64,000 nt of DNA from Dendrolimus kikuchii (lineage: Eukaryota > Arthropoda > Insecta > Lepidoptera > Lasiocampidae), in the NCBI GenBank assembly GCA_019925095.2, contig CM034388.1, forward strand, positions 4,362,501-4,426,500, given 5' to 3'. The notes under the pieces are model-generated. The model worked only from the letters and a program-made list of their open reading frames with translations, had not been told where the DNA came from and did no database searches. How positions within the stretch are numbered: the first letter of the stretch is position 1; each line of letters starts with the position of its first letter. Of this stretch, positions 31,966-44,222 are shown piece by piece. The translations under genes and the position numbers were made by a program.

Positions 31966-32126
31966 ATTCCTATATTTATTGTTTGAACTTCAAAAATATA
32001 AATTAAATATAAGCTATAATATCAAACTAAAACTAGCTTAAAAAATATAATTAAATACTAAAAACAAACTAACTTATAAATATAAATTAAAGACTATGTA
32101 ACAAATCGCTTCCAGGGGGGAGCGTT

Positions 32127-32441
32127 TTTTTTTTTTTTATGGCAGGAGATCAGCAGACAGGCAGACGGCCCACTCGATGGAAAGCGGTTACCATCGCCTA
32201 TGGACATTTGCAACAGCAAGTTGCTACAAATGCGCCGCTGCTCTCTTAAGGGAGACTGGAAGCTGATCACTAATGCCGGAACACAACTCGAAGGTTGTTA
32301 TGGCGACATACTTTAGACCAGGGGTGGTAGCCATCCAGTCGGGCAAATGCCCTACCACCTGGCTGTGGGTTGTTTTGTCGCCTCTTACGACAGGCCACCC
32401 GGCCGCAGGAAATTGTATTCTTTCTCCGTTCCTGCACGGAT
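32127..32441 (-). mobile_element. RP-1, full length
   Basis: It has a T-run, GGCAGGAGATCAGCAGACAG and the start GTTCCTGCACGGAT. AGCGT borders both sides, suggesting a short TSD. It disrupts the LINE domain at 32442. Confidence 0.8.
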
Positions 32442-32870
32442 AGCGTACCCAGAAGGCTGGCTGCATTGCCGCTCTGTATGGCGATACTTATTAGTTGGGC
32501 GACATATGCCCCAGCCTTCTGATCACGGGTGACATCCAAGAGTTTCTTGCAAATTTCTTTGAAGGAACTCTTTCCCGATGGACCCCACGGACCTAATGTC
32601 TCAACTCCAAACGACACAATTATGTAAGCCCTTCCTAAGGTTCCATATTTGTGCCGCTTGAGAGCTTCGGCTTTTGAAGCAGCGTTGCCAGCCCCTAACT
32701 CAGTCATTGGAAGATGCGACGGCGTAGGAGTGTCGACACATGTCGCGTCCCAAACAAGCAGCAGTCCCATCTTCTAAGGTATAAGTGACATACCATCCGG
32801 TCTCTTGCCATCGTTGCGTACTAAATAAGTCATTGGGTTCTAATACGGCCAGTACGCCGATGCGGACAAG
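32442..32870 (-). pseudogene. Non-LTR element C-terminal domain, minus strand
   Basis: Upstream in the frame is NDGKRPDGMSLIP with a stop, then LLVWDATCVDTPTPSHLP, FGVETLGPWGPSG and IAIQSGNAASLLGTL. It aligns with the domain at 20954-21325. An in-frame stop and the RP-1 insertion at its end show it is dead. The ORF that continues past 32441 is LINE fused to RP-1 by chance. Confidence 0.7.
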
Positions 32871-33219
32871 AGCCCGGCGTATTTATAATTAGTAGTGCTA
32901 GGAGACACTCCTTTCAATGCTATTTCGCAGTTTTTGGCTATATTCGTCTTCCCAGTGAAACAACATTATTTATTGGGATAAACAGTATCCCAAGTGTTAT
33001 TCCGTGACATAAGTTAGCTCTTTGTCGAGTATCACTTAAATCTGTTCAGTAGTTTTCACGTTATGCTCTACTACACTGAGAGACAAAAGTTTTAAAAATT
33101 GCAATTTTGGAATCTGCTGCTCCGAATTGGCTCCGCTGATTTTTTTCTCATTTTTAAATTAATTGTACAAACTCAACGCCCCCAAATAATCAATTGTGTT
33201 ATTATAGATAGATATGTAA
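32871..33219. other. Spacer with an old repeat shared with 10760-10960
   Basis: CAGTAGTTTTCACGTTATGC and GACAAAAGTTTTAAAAATTG echo 10860-10915. No gene. Confidence 0.35.
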
Positions 33220-33365
33220 CGGATAACACTAGGAACGATCCCAACACCCAGACCACAGTAAATAACGAAAAGCTCTCTTACAAAATTAACAATGACAGGA
33301 ATCGAACGCATTACCTCCGCTTCTAGTTAGGCGCGTAGTCTTAAACCACTCGACCATAAACGCCG
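33220..33365 (-). mobile_element. SINE-2, diverged
   Basis: GATCCCAACACCCAGACC, CAGGAATCGAACGC (B box inverted) and CCACTCGACCATAAACGCC align with SINE-2. Confidence 0.55.
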
Positions 33366-33591
33366 TGCATTACCTATCTTTTATTATTCACCACAGTCGG
33401 TGAAATAAATGAAAGTGGGGATCAGTTAAAACCTATAAATCCTTCCGTCGGACTGAACCCGACCATAAATCTTCCGTTTCGACGAGGGATAAGTCTAGAA
33501 CTTTACTAACAAACCTCAAAGTTAAAGGGTATTGTAATAAAAGAAAATATATGATACAAATTACCCCAGTAGCGTAGCGTCATCTATGTTA
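33366..33591. other. No feature seen
   Basis: Short unique spacer. Confidence 0.3.
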
Positions 33592-34109
33592 TCTAATATA
33601 TAAAATTCTCGTGTCACAGTGTTAGTTACCATACTCCTCCGAAACGGCTTGACCGATTTTTATGAAATTTTATATGCATATTCAGTAGGTCTGCCAATCG
33701 GCTAGTATCTATTTTTCATACCCTAAGTAATAAGGGTTTTTTTTAATTTTTTGGACAATATTTTTATTTTAATTTTTTTATAATGTCGCATTAAAACATA
33801 CATACATCCCTAAATTTTCACGCCTCTACGATCAACCCCTATTTTTTATTGGTTAATTATAAACTTTAATTTTTTGGCAAGATTTTTAATCTTATTTTGT
33901 CATGACTTAGAATAAAAAAAATATATTACTCTTTTAGATTCACAATTAGAACCAGTAGGTGGCGCTGAGATCGGCTTCTGGAATCCTCCTAATCATCTGG
34001 AGCGATTTTGGATGGTTTATATTCGCAATTAAAAACGGTACGTGGCTCTGGGATCGGGTTCTAGAATTTAATATTTTAAAGGCAGGACAACGTCTCCCGG
34101 GGCCGCTAG
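33592..34109 (+). mobile_element. Hel-1 Helitron
   Basis: It starts TCTAATATATAAAATTCTCG after A and ends CCGGGGCCGCTAG before T. A long partner in the same orientation is at 44689-45259. It holds two modules of the GGTGGCGCTGAGATCGG kind. Confidence 0.75.
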
Positions 34110-34176
34110 TATATATCTATAATCTTGTATCTATCTATAATTGCAGATGTATTATTGTCTTTTTTTTTGTTTTTGC

Positions 34177-34407
34177 CAGGTGGTAGGGCATTTGCCCGAC
34201 TGGATGGCTACCACCCCTGGTCTAAAGTATGTCGCCATAACAACCTTGAGTTGTGTTCCGGCATTAGTGACCAGGTTCCAGTCTCTCTCTTAAGAGAGCA
34301 GCAGCGCATTTGTAGAACCTTTGGTGTTGCAAATGTCCATAGCCGATGGTAACCGCTTTCCATCAAGTGGGCCGTCTGCCTGTCTGCTGAACTCCTGCAA
34401 TAAAAAA
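34177..34407 (+). mobile_element. RP-1 retroposon, short form
   Basis: It begins CCAGGTGGTAGGGC and ends CTCCTGCAATAAAAAAA. Confidence 0.75.
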
Positions 34408-34423
34408 ATTGATAAAAAAATTG

Positions 34424-34643
34424 TATGAGTTCAGCAGACAAGCAGACTCGATGGAGTGTGGTTACCATCGCCTATGAGCATTTGTAACACCAAAAGTGCT
34501 ACCATTTACCAATGTGCTGCCGCCTCTAAAGGGAGTCTAGAACCTGGCCACTAATGGCGGATCATAACTCAAGATTGTTATGGCGACATACTGTAGACTA
34601 GGAATGGTGGCCATCCAGATGGCCAAATACCCTACCATCTGAC
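34424..34643 (-). mobile_element. RP-1, diverged, tail-to-tail with the previous copy
   Basis: GAGTTCAGCAGACAAGCAG to ACCCTACCATCTGAC. With 34177 it forms a converging inverted pair separated by about 16 bp. Confidence 0.65.
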
Positions 34644-34659
34644 AAAGTATAAAAGAATG

Positions 34660-34826
34660 GCCAGGTAAAAAATTACCTATAATAAACGTGTATGTATATA
34701 TAAAGAGTTTAATTAATGTAGATAATGCAAAAGATTCATGGCAAGATCTTAGCAAGTGGAAATCCATCGTCTCTACCTACCCCTATGGGAAACAGACGTG
34801 ATAATATGTATGTATAATCTATCAAT
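34660..34826 (+). mobile_element. 3' end of a second RTE-like LINE subfamily
   Basis: The frame NVDNAKDSWQDLSKWKSIVS then TYPYGKQT and a stop is followed by GTATGTATAA. It corresponds to the end of the LINE at 31052. It is 5'-truncated. Confidence 0.6.
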
Positions 34827-34850
34827 CAGTAACCCATATATCTATAATAT

Positions 34851-35382
34851 TGTTACGAGTTGCGTGACTCGAATTAAAATGTCGTTAGAATTATTATAGA
34901 GTTTATTAGAACTATACAAACACGTATAACACAGGTACAAATATAACCGAACACAACAAATCCAAACGTAATGCAGAAGGTCGTAATTCAATAAATGCGT
35001 GAAGTCCGTCACTATTAGATTCCCGAATGTACACACGTCTCGCCTGGACCGTGGTTCTCGCTCAACTGCGTCCTCCCTCCATCAGGCTATCGTTTTATAC
35101 TGCACAAATGCAAATATGCCCGTCGACATAATTTCCTAGAATTAGCTTGTATTTATAATCCGTAACATCTGGCTAATTATGCAGCCTGCAAGCGGCCGTA
35201 GACGAGTACAATAGAACAATAGGCTGTTCTTCAAAATGGCTAGAAACGTGTGCCAAAAAATAAGTAAACAAAAGAAGACGATCATAAAAGGATTACAATT
35301 AGCTCAAATGCCGACAGGTTATAAAATGTGTTTTTACAGATTAGGAGTGGAATATGTTTTTGTCGGAACCTAAGATGTAACA
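34851..35382 (-). mobile_element. Solo LTR (LTR-1), copy 2
   Basis: Ends TGTTAC and GTAACA, flanked by ATAT (34847-34850 and 35383-35386). It aligns along its length with 31123-31609. The minus reading is inferred from the TATA-like and AATAAA positions. Confidence 0.82.
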
Positions 35383-35490
35383 ATATATTAAATGCGCAGA
35401 GGATTGACCTTGTGCAATGAATTTATAAATCAGAAAATGTTAGGGGCGTAATTCGGACCAGCAGATTCCGAATACGCAACTTTTATTATA

Positions 35491-35691
35491 ATATTTTTTT
35501 TATTGCACGAGTTCAGTAAACATACAGACGGGCCACCTGATGGACAGCGGTTACACATAGATTATACTATTACACATAGACACTTACAACATCAAAGGTG
35601 CTACAAATACGCTGCTACTCTCTAAGGGGTGACTGGAACCTCGCCACGAATACCGCAACACAACTCGAGGTTGTCATGGCAGCATACTCTA
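35491..35691 (-). mobile_element. RP-1, diverged, cut by a hAT
   Basis: The T-run, TTGCACGAGTTCAGTAAACA and GTTGTCATGGCAGCATACTC match RP-1. Right after TCTA the hAT target duplication begins. Confidence 0.6.
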
Positions 35692-35699
35692 GACAGTAG

Positions 35700-36361
<662 letters not shown>

Positions 36362-36448
36362 GACAGTAGTCTAGAATCTAGAGTACTGTCTATTACAGAA
36401 ATTTCGCTGGCACAGCTACTAAGTATACAATGCATAGAATAATAATTA

Positions 36449-36571
36449 TGACAAGAGTTATGAATGTCAAAGAGGCAAGTGAGGTGTGTAAGAATAAGCT
36501 TAAATGGCACTCTGTTGTTCGTGCCTACCCCGCAAGGAAACTGGCGTGAAGTTATGTATGTATGTATGTAA
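36449..36571 (+). mobile_element. RTE-like LINE 3' fragment
   Basis: ATGACAAGAGTTATGAATGT through ACTGGCGTGAAGTT to (ATGT)n. Confidence 0.78.
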
Positions 36572-37251
36572 TCTTTGTTTTTCTCACCAAATACACATTC
36601 CTAATGCGACAAAACGGGGCCAATATTCATGACCCCAACTGTAACACTGTGTGCCATGAGAGTTTTTATAAGCCAAATAATCCTTGATTCCGAGTCAAAT
36701 ACGCGCGTTTTACGAGCGTGTTACGCCAATTGCCAGTCGCCCTGGCGTCATGCCAGCCCGTTTGTCTGTCTGGACATCGTCAGGCTGTTAAAACTAGGCT
36801 GACAATTCACTTGCCAAATAGGGATAGGTTAAAAATGGACTCATTGCATTCCAGACTACGCAGAATAAAGATATTAGAGCTTATGAATGGCAAGTATTTT
36901 TAAAATTTAATTTTGGTATCCTAAACATTGGAACTAATTTATCAATTAACAGATTAAAATGGGAGTTTTTGGCGGAAACTGAAGGGGTTGTGCTGTGCAT
37001 TTTCATTTTCTAAAAATTTGTAAAATCACTCTAAAATGAACATTAGTTGTAGGATATTGATAGTTTTTGAGTAGCAATTATGTGTTTTTGTGAGAAATGT
37101 GAACTGTATAGTCAAATGTGACCTTTAGAGTTTTCACAAGAACTCGGTTATACGGTGCCAATTGTAGCCTACAATACAATTGCGCCTGGCTTAAAGGCCT
37201 AGTTGCCAAGCCATAAACATAAAAAAACAGATAATACATGATATATACAGT
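36572..37251. other. No gene supported
   Basis: A 61-codon ORF at 36718-36903 lacks a domain. No repeat recognised. Confidence 0.35.
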
Positions 37252-37472
37252 GCGTTTCATTAGTAGCTCACAACGAGCGAGCGCGGTCGTTGTGGTCGTG
37301 GCGAACACGTCACTAATGACGTCATCATTTTCGATCACACAACGCTCACAACGATCAAGAGGTGGGTCGAATAACCGTTCCACGTAGGTTGACGATTGTA
37401 ACGCCAGCAAGCAAGTGGAACGGGAACAATCACGACCGTGAACGTGTTCGTTGTGAGTCTCTAATGGAACGT
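37252..37472. mobile_element. TIR-2 MITE, copy 1
   Basis: GTTTCATTAGTAGCTCACAAC at the left mirrors GTTGTGAGTCTCTAATGGAAC at the right. The interior has GACGTCATCATTTTCGATCA. A second copy in reverse is at 44223-44492. At about 220 bp it has no ORF of its own. Confidence 0.7.
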
Positions 37473-37925
37473 AACCATAAAAAAATAGCATTTGTATGAA
37501 TGATAATCAGTAATGGTCTCATATTGAGTTAGATTAAGTTTGTAGGCTTCTTTAAGATTCTTAAACCGTTATTGTTTTACTATTGTATTTATTCAGGTTA
37601 TAATTTAGTTGACAGACGGGCATTTTCGTAAAAATAAAATGGTACATGATATTACAAAAGGGCATTTTCGTAAAAAAAAATGGTTACATGTTATAAGTTA
37701 CAAAATGAAAAATAACATATTTTTATGTTTTAACGAAGCAGTTGTAAAGTAATATGTAGTTGCAAATACCGAAAAGAACCATTTTCTGAGTAAACATAAA
37801 CTTTTTGGAATAAAAAAGAAGTTATTTCAGAAAGAGATGATACTCGTTACTTATTTCAATTAAATGTTATAACTATTTAATTTATAACATTATAAATTAA
37901 ATATTTATAACTTATCTTTTATTGT
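37473..37925. other. No feature seen
   Basis: AT-rich; GGGCATTTTCGTAAAAATAA occurs twice near 37618 and 37660 as a short direct repeat. Confidence 0.4.
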
Positions 37926-37985
37926 ACATACATAACTTCACGCCAGTTCCCTTGCGAGGTAGGCACGATTAACAGAGCGCCGTAC
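37926..37985 (-). mobile_element. RTE-like LINE, 60-bp 3' end
   Basis: CATACATAACTTCACGCCAG and GAGGTAGGCACGATTAACAG. The ATTAACAG variant is shared with 38206-38474, so the two are close relatives. Confidence 0.7.
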
Positions 37986-38059
37986 GTACGTTACGTAGGG
38001 CCACATTGCGTGAAGTGACATATGCTGCTTCACTCTTGGTCTCAATGTTACCCTAGAGA

Positions 38060-38195
38060 AGTATAAATACATAAATAACATTGCTCACCTAAATAACAGA
38101 CACAATATACAAGTAACAACATTTTTGGGTAAAACATTAGGGTCCTTATAGCTAAAAGCAGTCTCCTCCAGGCAACCTTATTTGTAGAATTGGCA
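38060..38195 (-). mobile_element. LINE 3'-UTR fragment (family U)
   Basis: TTATAGCTAAAAGCAGTCTCC and TCCAGGCAACC match family U. It lies between two RTE scraps. Confidence 0.45.
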
Positions 38196-38205
38196 GACAA
38201 ACATA

Positions 38206-38474
38206 CATACATACATAACTTCACGCCATTTCCCTTGCGAGGTAGGCACGATTAACAGAGCGCCATTCAGGATTATTCTTACACACCTCACTTGCTTCTT
38301 TGACATTCATAACTCTTGTCATGCAAGCTCGTCTGTTCTTGAGGCTCCTGACATCACCTTCTGCTAGTACACGATCAATTTGATCATGGAAGGTGTGTCG
38401 TGGCCTTCCACGACTTCTGCATCCATCCACTTTTGCATTGTATATCTGTTTAGTCATTCTTTCATCATGCATCT
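38206..38474 (-). pseudogene. RTE-like LINE 3' fragment, 83 codons
   Basis: The minus frame MHDERMTKQIYNAKVDG, GRPRHTFHDQ, NRAYLAREMA and a stop. Truncated at MHDE. Confidence 0.82.
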
Positions 38475-38589
38475 TTTATTATGATACCTCTGAATGTCTT
38501 AACTGCATACAATTTGCGTGTGGATAGGTATTTACTAGATAAGCGTGTTCCTTCTTCAGCCGATTCAACAAAATCCATACAAATAACTT

Positions 38590-39018
38590 TCCGTTGTGTT
38601 GTTTTAAAAAAAGTATAACAAAAAAACATGTATTTTGCAATTTTGATGTTGTTTTTATGTTACTTTAGTATACTTAGCGACTTCAAGATGTTGTAGATTT
38701 TTATTTAGTTTGGAGTCGGTTTTTTTTTCATCATTTTAGTTGCTTGAATAGCTTTAGAGATATTTTTGAGCGCCTGTAGCAATTTTACTACTGGCACGCT
38801 TATGAAAACGTTGTGTTTCCAAGAGTGTAGGCGTTCGGAGCTCTTCAAGAATTTCCCTGGGATCCCTCATCAGAACCTGACTTAGGACTGACTGACCTGA
38901 CTCAGGAATATAATCTTTTGAATAAAGAAAAAAATTAGAAATCAGTCCACAATTGACGGAGATATAGCGTAACAAACATACAAAAAAGGAACACACTTCT
39001 TTTTGGAAGTCGGTTAAA
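38590..39018. repeat. Decayed DNA-element sequence with AAGTCGG motifs
   Basis: GACTTCAAGATGTTGTAG near 38680 matches the palindromes at 7530 and 26340. GGAGTCGGTTTTTTT (38711) and GGAAGTCGGTTAAAAA (39005) are parallel. The ORF 38754-39032 (-) has no domain. Confidence 0.35.
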
Positions 39019-39346
39019 AATAGTGTAAACACTCCTTAAACATATCCCTCCTTCCTAAAAGAGATGTGACGACATGCCCTCGCAATATGGCCGAAGGTAA
39101 TAAACAGTGGTTTTGGGTAAATAAGAATGAATGGCGTTTATACAAAACATAACAACGGTGACATAAAGAAAGAAGAATATAATAAACTATCACTTGAAGG
39201 CCTACTAAAGGTATGGTAAGGGTTGTTTCATATCGTTAGACAGATCTTGAATTTTGTAATTCTGTAATGAATTTTATTCTGGATCTAACAATTATTTATA
39301 CTGTTCTAGGTAGGTCAATTTTACGTTATTTGTTAAATATATAATA
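39019..39346. other. No feature seen
   Basis: AT-rich spacer. Confidence 0.35.
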
Positions 39347-40011
39347 CTAGCGGCCCCGGCAGATGTTGTCCTACTCGGAAAAATAAAAATCTAGGACCCG
39401 ATCCCAACGCCACCTACCGGTTCCAATTGTGGATTTAAACCATCCGGGAACCCACTCAAACACACAAAAACAAAATCACCAAAATCGCTCTCTGTGATTA
39501 GGAGGATTCTAGAATCTGATCTCAGCGCCACCTACCGATTCCAATTGTGAATCTAAACCATCCGGGAACCTACTCAAACACACAAAAACAAAATCACCAA
39601 AATCGCTCCCGGTGATTAGGAGGATTCTAGAATCCGATCTCAGCGCCACCGACCGGTTCCAACGGGATAAAAAGTATCCTATGTCCGTCTCCTGGTTCTA
39701 AGCTACCTGCCCAACAATTTTCAGCCAAATAGGTACAGATCTCAGCGCCACTTACCGGTTCTAATTGTGAATCTAAACCATCCGGGAACCCACTCAAACA
39801 CACAAAAACAAAATCACCAAAATCGCTCCCGGTGATTAGGAGGATTCTAGAATCCGCTCTCAGCGCCACCTACCGGTTCCAACGGGGTAAAAAGTCCTAT
39901 GTCCGTCTCCTGGTTCTAAGCTACCTGCCCAACAATTTTCAGTCAAATCGGTACAGCCGTTCTTGAGTTATAAACAGTGTAACTAACACGACTTTCTTTT
40001 ATATATATAGA
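39347..40011 (-). mobile_element. Hel-1 Helitron with amplified internal modules
   Basis: CTAGCGGCCCCGGCAGATG at 39347 and the minus 5' end TCTATATATATAAAAGAAAG at 40011. CGCCACCTACCGGTTCC-type motifs recur near 39403, 39519, 39639, 39737 and 39859. A second segment, CCTATGTCCGTCTCCTGGTT, occurs twice. The element has grown by internal duplication. Confidence 0.75.
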
Positions 40012-40275
40012 TTTGTACTTTCATATCAAAAGATGCAAAGATAGAGAAGACTATTTATTTCATAAAAGTTTTTTTTTTGCGAAAATGGTTAGAGCGGCGT
40101 CTCGTGCAGATCTCCAATATTCGAACCTTTGTACTCGAGGCAGTCTTCAAAAAATGCGTCTGGTACTGGGCACACATTTTCCCACCCCACCAACATATAC
40201 CGTGAAATCTGACAACTTAACCAATGGTTGTCAATTTTGCCATTATAGGTTTTCGTTTGCAAAATTATTTTTTAT
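40012..40275. other. No feature seen
   Basis: Spacer. CTTAACCAATGGTTGTCAAT at 40215 is roughly inverted at 40718-40738 beyond the RP-1 copy. Confidence 0.35.
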
Positions 40276-40586
40276 TTTTTTTATTGCAGGAGATCAGCAG
40301 ACAGGCAAATGGCCCACTTGATGGAAAGCGGTTACCATCGCCTACGGACATTTGCAACACCAAAGATGCTACAAATGCGCTGCTGCTCTCTTAAGGGAAA
40401 TTGGAACCTGGTCACTAATGCCGGAACACAACTCGAAGGTTGTTATGGCGACATACTTTAGACCAGGGGTGGTAGCCATCCAGTCGGGCAAATGCCCTAC
40501 CACCTGGCTGTGGGTTGTTAAGTCGCATCTTACGACAGGCCGCCCGGCCGCAGGAAATTGTATTCTTTCTCCGTTCCTGCACGGAT
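40276..40586 (-). mobile_element. RP-1, full length
   Basis: TTTATTGCAGGAGATCAGC to CGTTCCTGCACGGAT. Confidence 0.8.
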
Positions 40587-40887
40587 GAAATTTACTATTA
40601 CCTCTCATAAAATGTCTTTTTTGAGCACATGACTCGGTGACGTTATATGCTCAAAAAGTAATTTTGCTACCGGTAATTGTAATCATGTAAATGAAAGGCG
40701 AAGACCTATTGGCAAAATTGTCAACCGTTGGTTAAGTTGCCATATTTCACAGTACTTAGAAAAAAGAAAGAAAAAAAAGAAACATATTTACTGTCGCGAA
40801 TGAATGCACATAAAACTAAAAATATAATATACTTATTCAGAAAACATAAAGCCATTAGAAGTTTAAAAAATATATATAATAGCATAT
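40587..40887. other. No feature seen
   Basis: AT-rich; the inverted partner of 40215-40235 is at 40718-40738. Confidence 0.3.
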
Positions 40888-41179
40888 AATAGCAGCCCAT
40901 ATTATGTCCCACTGCTGGGCTCGGGCCTCCTCCTCATAGGGGAACGGACAGTATACCCATCACGCTTGTCCAAGGCGGCTTGGCAGGTTTGACACATCGG
41001 TTATCTCGATGTGCAGGTTGCATCACGATGTTTTCCTTCACCGTTATTAGCACGTGGTAATTGTAACAATACGCACATTAGTTCAGAAAACTGCCTAAGT
41101 GCTGCATGCGTTCCGGTCAGGATCGAACCCGCGCCCTTTGAGTTTGGGACGCCTGCGCTAGCCATTACGCTACCACGGC
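40888..41179 (-). mobile_element. SINE-1, near full length
   Basis: CCCACTGCTGGGCTCGGGCC to GGATCGAACCCGCGCCC (B box inverted) and GCCATTACGCTACCACGG (head). One of the least decayed copies. Confidence 0.78.
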
Positions 41180-41336
41180 ATTAGTGACCAGGATCCAGTC
41201 TCCCTTAAGAGAGCAGCAGCGCATTTGTAGCGTCTTTGGTGTTGCAAATGTCCATAGGCGATGGTAACCGCTTTCCATCAAGTGGGCCGTCTGCCTGTCT
41301 GCTGATCTCCTGCAATTAAAAAAAAAAAAAAAAAAA
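41178..41336 (+). mobile_element. RP-1 3' half
   Basis: It starts GGCATTAGTGACCAGG straight after the SINE head and ends CTCCTGCAATTAAAA with a long A-run. The AATAAA is changed to AATTAAA. Confidence 0.75.
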
Positions 41337-41570
41337 CCACGACTTTAAAAAAAAAATACAAAAAAATATACAAATATTTAAAAAAGAAATGTACGTAACA
41401 CTCACGGCAATGAGGCACGTAACTCAGAATACTCTTGAGCGGTGCGGTTAAGTAAAGAGCGTTCGTACAACGGTACACTAATTTGGTACACGTGCGAATC
41501 TCACAAGGTAGCCACAGACTAGCTCGCCTTTTATTACGAGGGGAAAACTATTTGAAGACTAGCAACCGCG

Positions 41571-42390
41571 GGGGAAACGGGGTGGGGAGTGTGGGAGTCC
41601 CTACGTTGGGGTGGCACTAGCTCCGCTAGCAAGTGCTTATGTCACCGGAGTCGGGAATACCGACTAAAACCATTCGGCGTTCCATTCTTTGTCTTTGTGC
41701 CAGAGTCACAGGTAATTGGCCTTGCTAATTCGCAAGGCGAGGGGAACCAAGTCCCCGGCGTCTTTGTACTCTCTTTGGAGTGGGGCGGTCTGTAACACGC
41801 CGCACGGTAGAAGAGGTAAGCGCGCGGAACACCGGCGTGCCTCCATCTCGACGGTAATAACTTTTTTTTTATTGCAGGAGTGTAGCACACAGGCAGACGG
41901 TCCACTTTATAGAAAGCGGTTACCATCGCCTATAGTCATTTACAACACCAAAGGTGGTACAAATGCGCTGCTGCTTTGTTAAGGGTCACTGGAACCTGGT
42001 CACTAATGCCGGAACACAACTCAAGGTTGTTATGGCGACATGCTTTAGACCAGGGGTGGTAGCCATCCAGTCGGGAATTTGCCCTACCACCTGGCTGTGG
42101 GTTGTTTAGTCGCCTCTTACGACAGGCCGCCCGGCCGCAGGAAATTGTATTCTTTCTCCGTTCCTGCACGGATAGTAACTGCCGGGAACTTTTCCCCAGG
42201 GGAGTTCACGTCAGCTGAAGGTCCAACAACGCCCATCAGCGCAGTCGTGTCCTCGTTTGACGGGAGCGAAACAATCTCACTCCGCCTCCACCTTGGCGAA
42301 CATGAGACGCTCGCAGGAGGCGATTACTGGCTCACCTGCCGGAACCACCTGCGTCGCACCAGCTGGTGGATACTGATAGGAGGGAAATAA
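41571..42390 (+). mobile_element. GC-rich retroelement-like fragment (family S), split by RP-1
   Basis: 41571-41861 shares GTGGCACTAG, ACCGACTAAAACCATTCGG and the GCCAGAGTCACAGG type blocks with 25500-25754. 42175-42390 continues GC-rich after RP-1. The frame there (SFDGSETISLRLHLGEHE) has no domain I know. Probably a LINE 5' region; uncertain. Confidence 0.4.
41862..42173 (-). mobile_element. RP-1, full length, inside family S
   Basis: TTTATTGCAGGAGTGTAGC to CCGTTCCTGCACGGAT. GTAATAAC and GTAACTGC beside it may be a decayed TSD. Confidence 0.78.
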
Positions 42391-43498
42391 GGGTCCTAAC
42401 CAGTACGTTTAATTCGTCTAGATAAGTAATACTTAAAGCCTAATTATTTTGAAATACTTATATAGTCTGTACAGTAATAGCATACACATCCTGTGGTAAT
42501 GGGCATTTCAACCGTTCACATTACAGAATAAACAAAGCACTAAAAGCCACTAAACTGCGAGATAATCCGTCCATTCCCGTATTAAAACTAAAATTCAGGT
42601 CATAATAGTAAACGGGCAGTGATATATCGCCTGTAAACATACGGGACCATTTTACGAGAGTGCTCGCTGCGGGATATTGCTTTAATTTTTAAATGGGCTT
42701 TTGAACTTAAGTTCAATTTTATATGACGATAAACGCTATGTAGGGATTTTTCAATTCCAAAAATTGACAAGAATTAAAACCGGTCACTTGTTTGTTGTTG
42801 TTATTGATGTCAGCAGTATCAGGGATTTTTGAATGAGGGTAGGAAACACGTTTATGTTAGAAACTTTAGAAAAAGACTAGAGGGCTCTATTTATAAAAAA
42901 CTACTATTATTGTATTACTATTACTGTTCTTGTATTGTATTACTTACTTGTAAATACTTATGTAAAGTATATAAAATAAAAAATTATAATAATAAATTTA
43001 TTGCAACAACTATTTATGTAATCTTTTTGTCATACTACTACTACTATTGACCATAGACGCGTGACATCTTGAGGCTATCGGCAAACCTTCTGCGCATGGG
43101 TCGCACGGGTGGCGATCATTGTGGGGTCCCTTTTATTTTAAAAGGGTTAAAAAAATAAGATATATAGGTATAAATGTACTATTTTAATTGTGCAATGAAG
43201 GGGTCGCAAGACTTTTTGGGACAAAGTTCCTTATCGCACGTTACTCGGCGGATGGGGGCTAGATGAAAAAGTGTAATTGAAAAAAAATGCTGACTACTGT
43301 ATATTGTTATAGAATTTAGAAAGTTAATAGAATGAAATAACATCTAAAATAATGTACATTTGCGTAATATACGCTGTTTTGATGAAATAGATGCTCTTGT
43401 AATGGCCCTTATAATTACTATACAAGTCTTCGTTCGATACTTTGTGCCAACCGGTGCTAGATTTCTCACGTTCAAGTTAACGAAATTTTATATGGGAA
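42391..43498. other. No gene supported
   Basis: AT-rich. ORF 42829-43050 is low complexity (YYYY, LLLL). GGGTCGCAAGACTTTTTGGG near 43200 may be an old repeat but is single here. Confidence 0.35.
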
Positions 43499-44169
43499 CT
43501 AGGATATGCCCGCGGCTTCTTCTACGCTTGACTTGAAATTCCCGCGGGATTCTAGGGACACCAAATACCGCAGCATTTGAAAAAGAAAGTAAGCTATTGT
43601 TTTAGTGAAAACTGTCGGAATAAGCTAATTTTTACGCACCGCTCCCAGAAAACTTCCCGCGGGAATCCCGGGATGAAAAATATTACACGTTTTATAATAT
43701 AATTTATAATGTTGGGGTATTGTCTTAGAAAGAATAAGACCGGGTTTATGCCATAATGGCTAGATTTATTCTGTCTCGTCAAATGGATACAATTTTCCTT
43801 ATGAACGAAATGAGTTTACTTGTTAAATATTATTATATGCTTAGCAACACGGTACATTGGAATTCGATATTTTTTTTCAATCTGGCCATTTTCAATCATT
43901 CCTAGAAAAATTCCCGCGGTATTCCTAAGATAAAAAGTAGCGCAGATTTTAAGTCTAAGAATTAGCTGTTGATCAGCGAAACCTGCAGGGCAATCGGCCC
44001 AGTAGTTTTAACGTGAATCCCGAACAAACAGACATAACGACAAATAGACAAGAAATCTCAAAAAAAATGCGTCGTGTTCTCAATCCTGTATATAGTGTAT
44101 CCAGTTGTTTTTTTTTAAATAGCTTCAATGTATATACACGGCATTTTTAGAATTTTATAACATTATAGA
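43499..44169 (-). mobile_element. Hel-4 Helitron-like element
   Basis: CTAGGATATGCCCGCGG (3' end inverted) to GGCATTTTTAGAATTTTATA and TATAGA (5' end inverted). Three TTCCCGCGGG-type units lie inside. It aligns with 19157-19546 but holds an extra segment near 43690-43870. Confidence 0.68.
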
Positions 44170-44222
44170 TTATCGGTCCCATGAAACGTCACAGTCTGCC
44201 TGATTTCGCAAGATTGCGGCTA

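Noticed and set aside
32270..32770. 166-codon minus ORF as one gene
   Set aside because: LINE domain fused to RP-1 by insertion; the C-terminal RP-1 part (SVQERRKNTISC...) occurs with every RP-1 copy.
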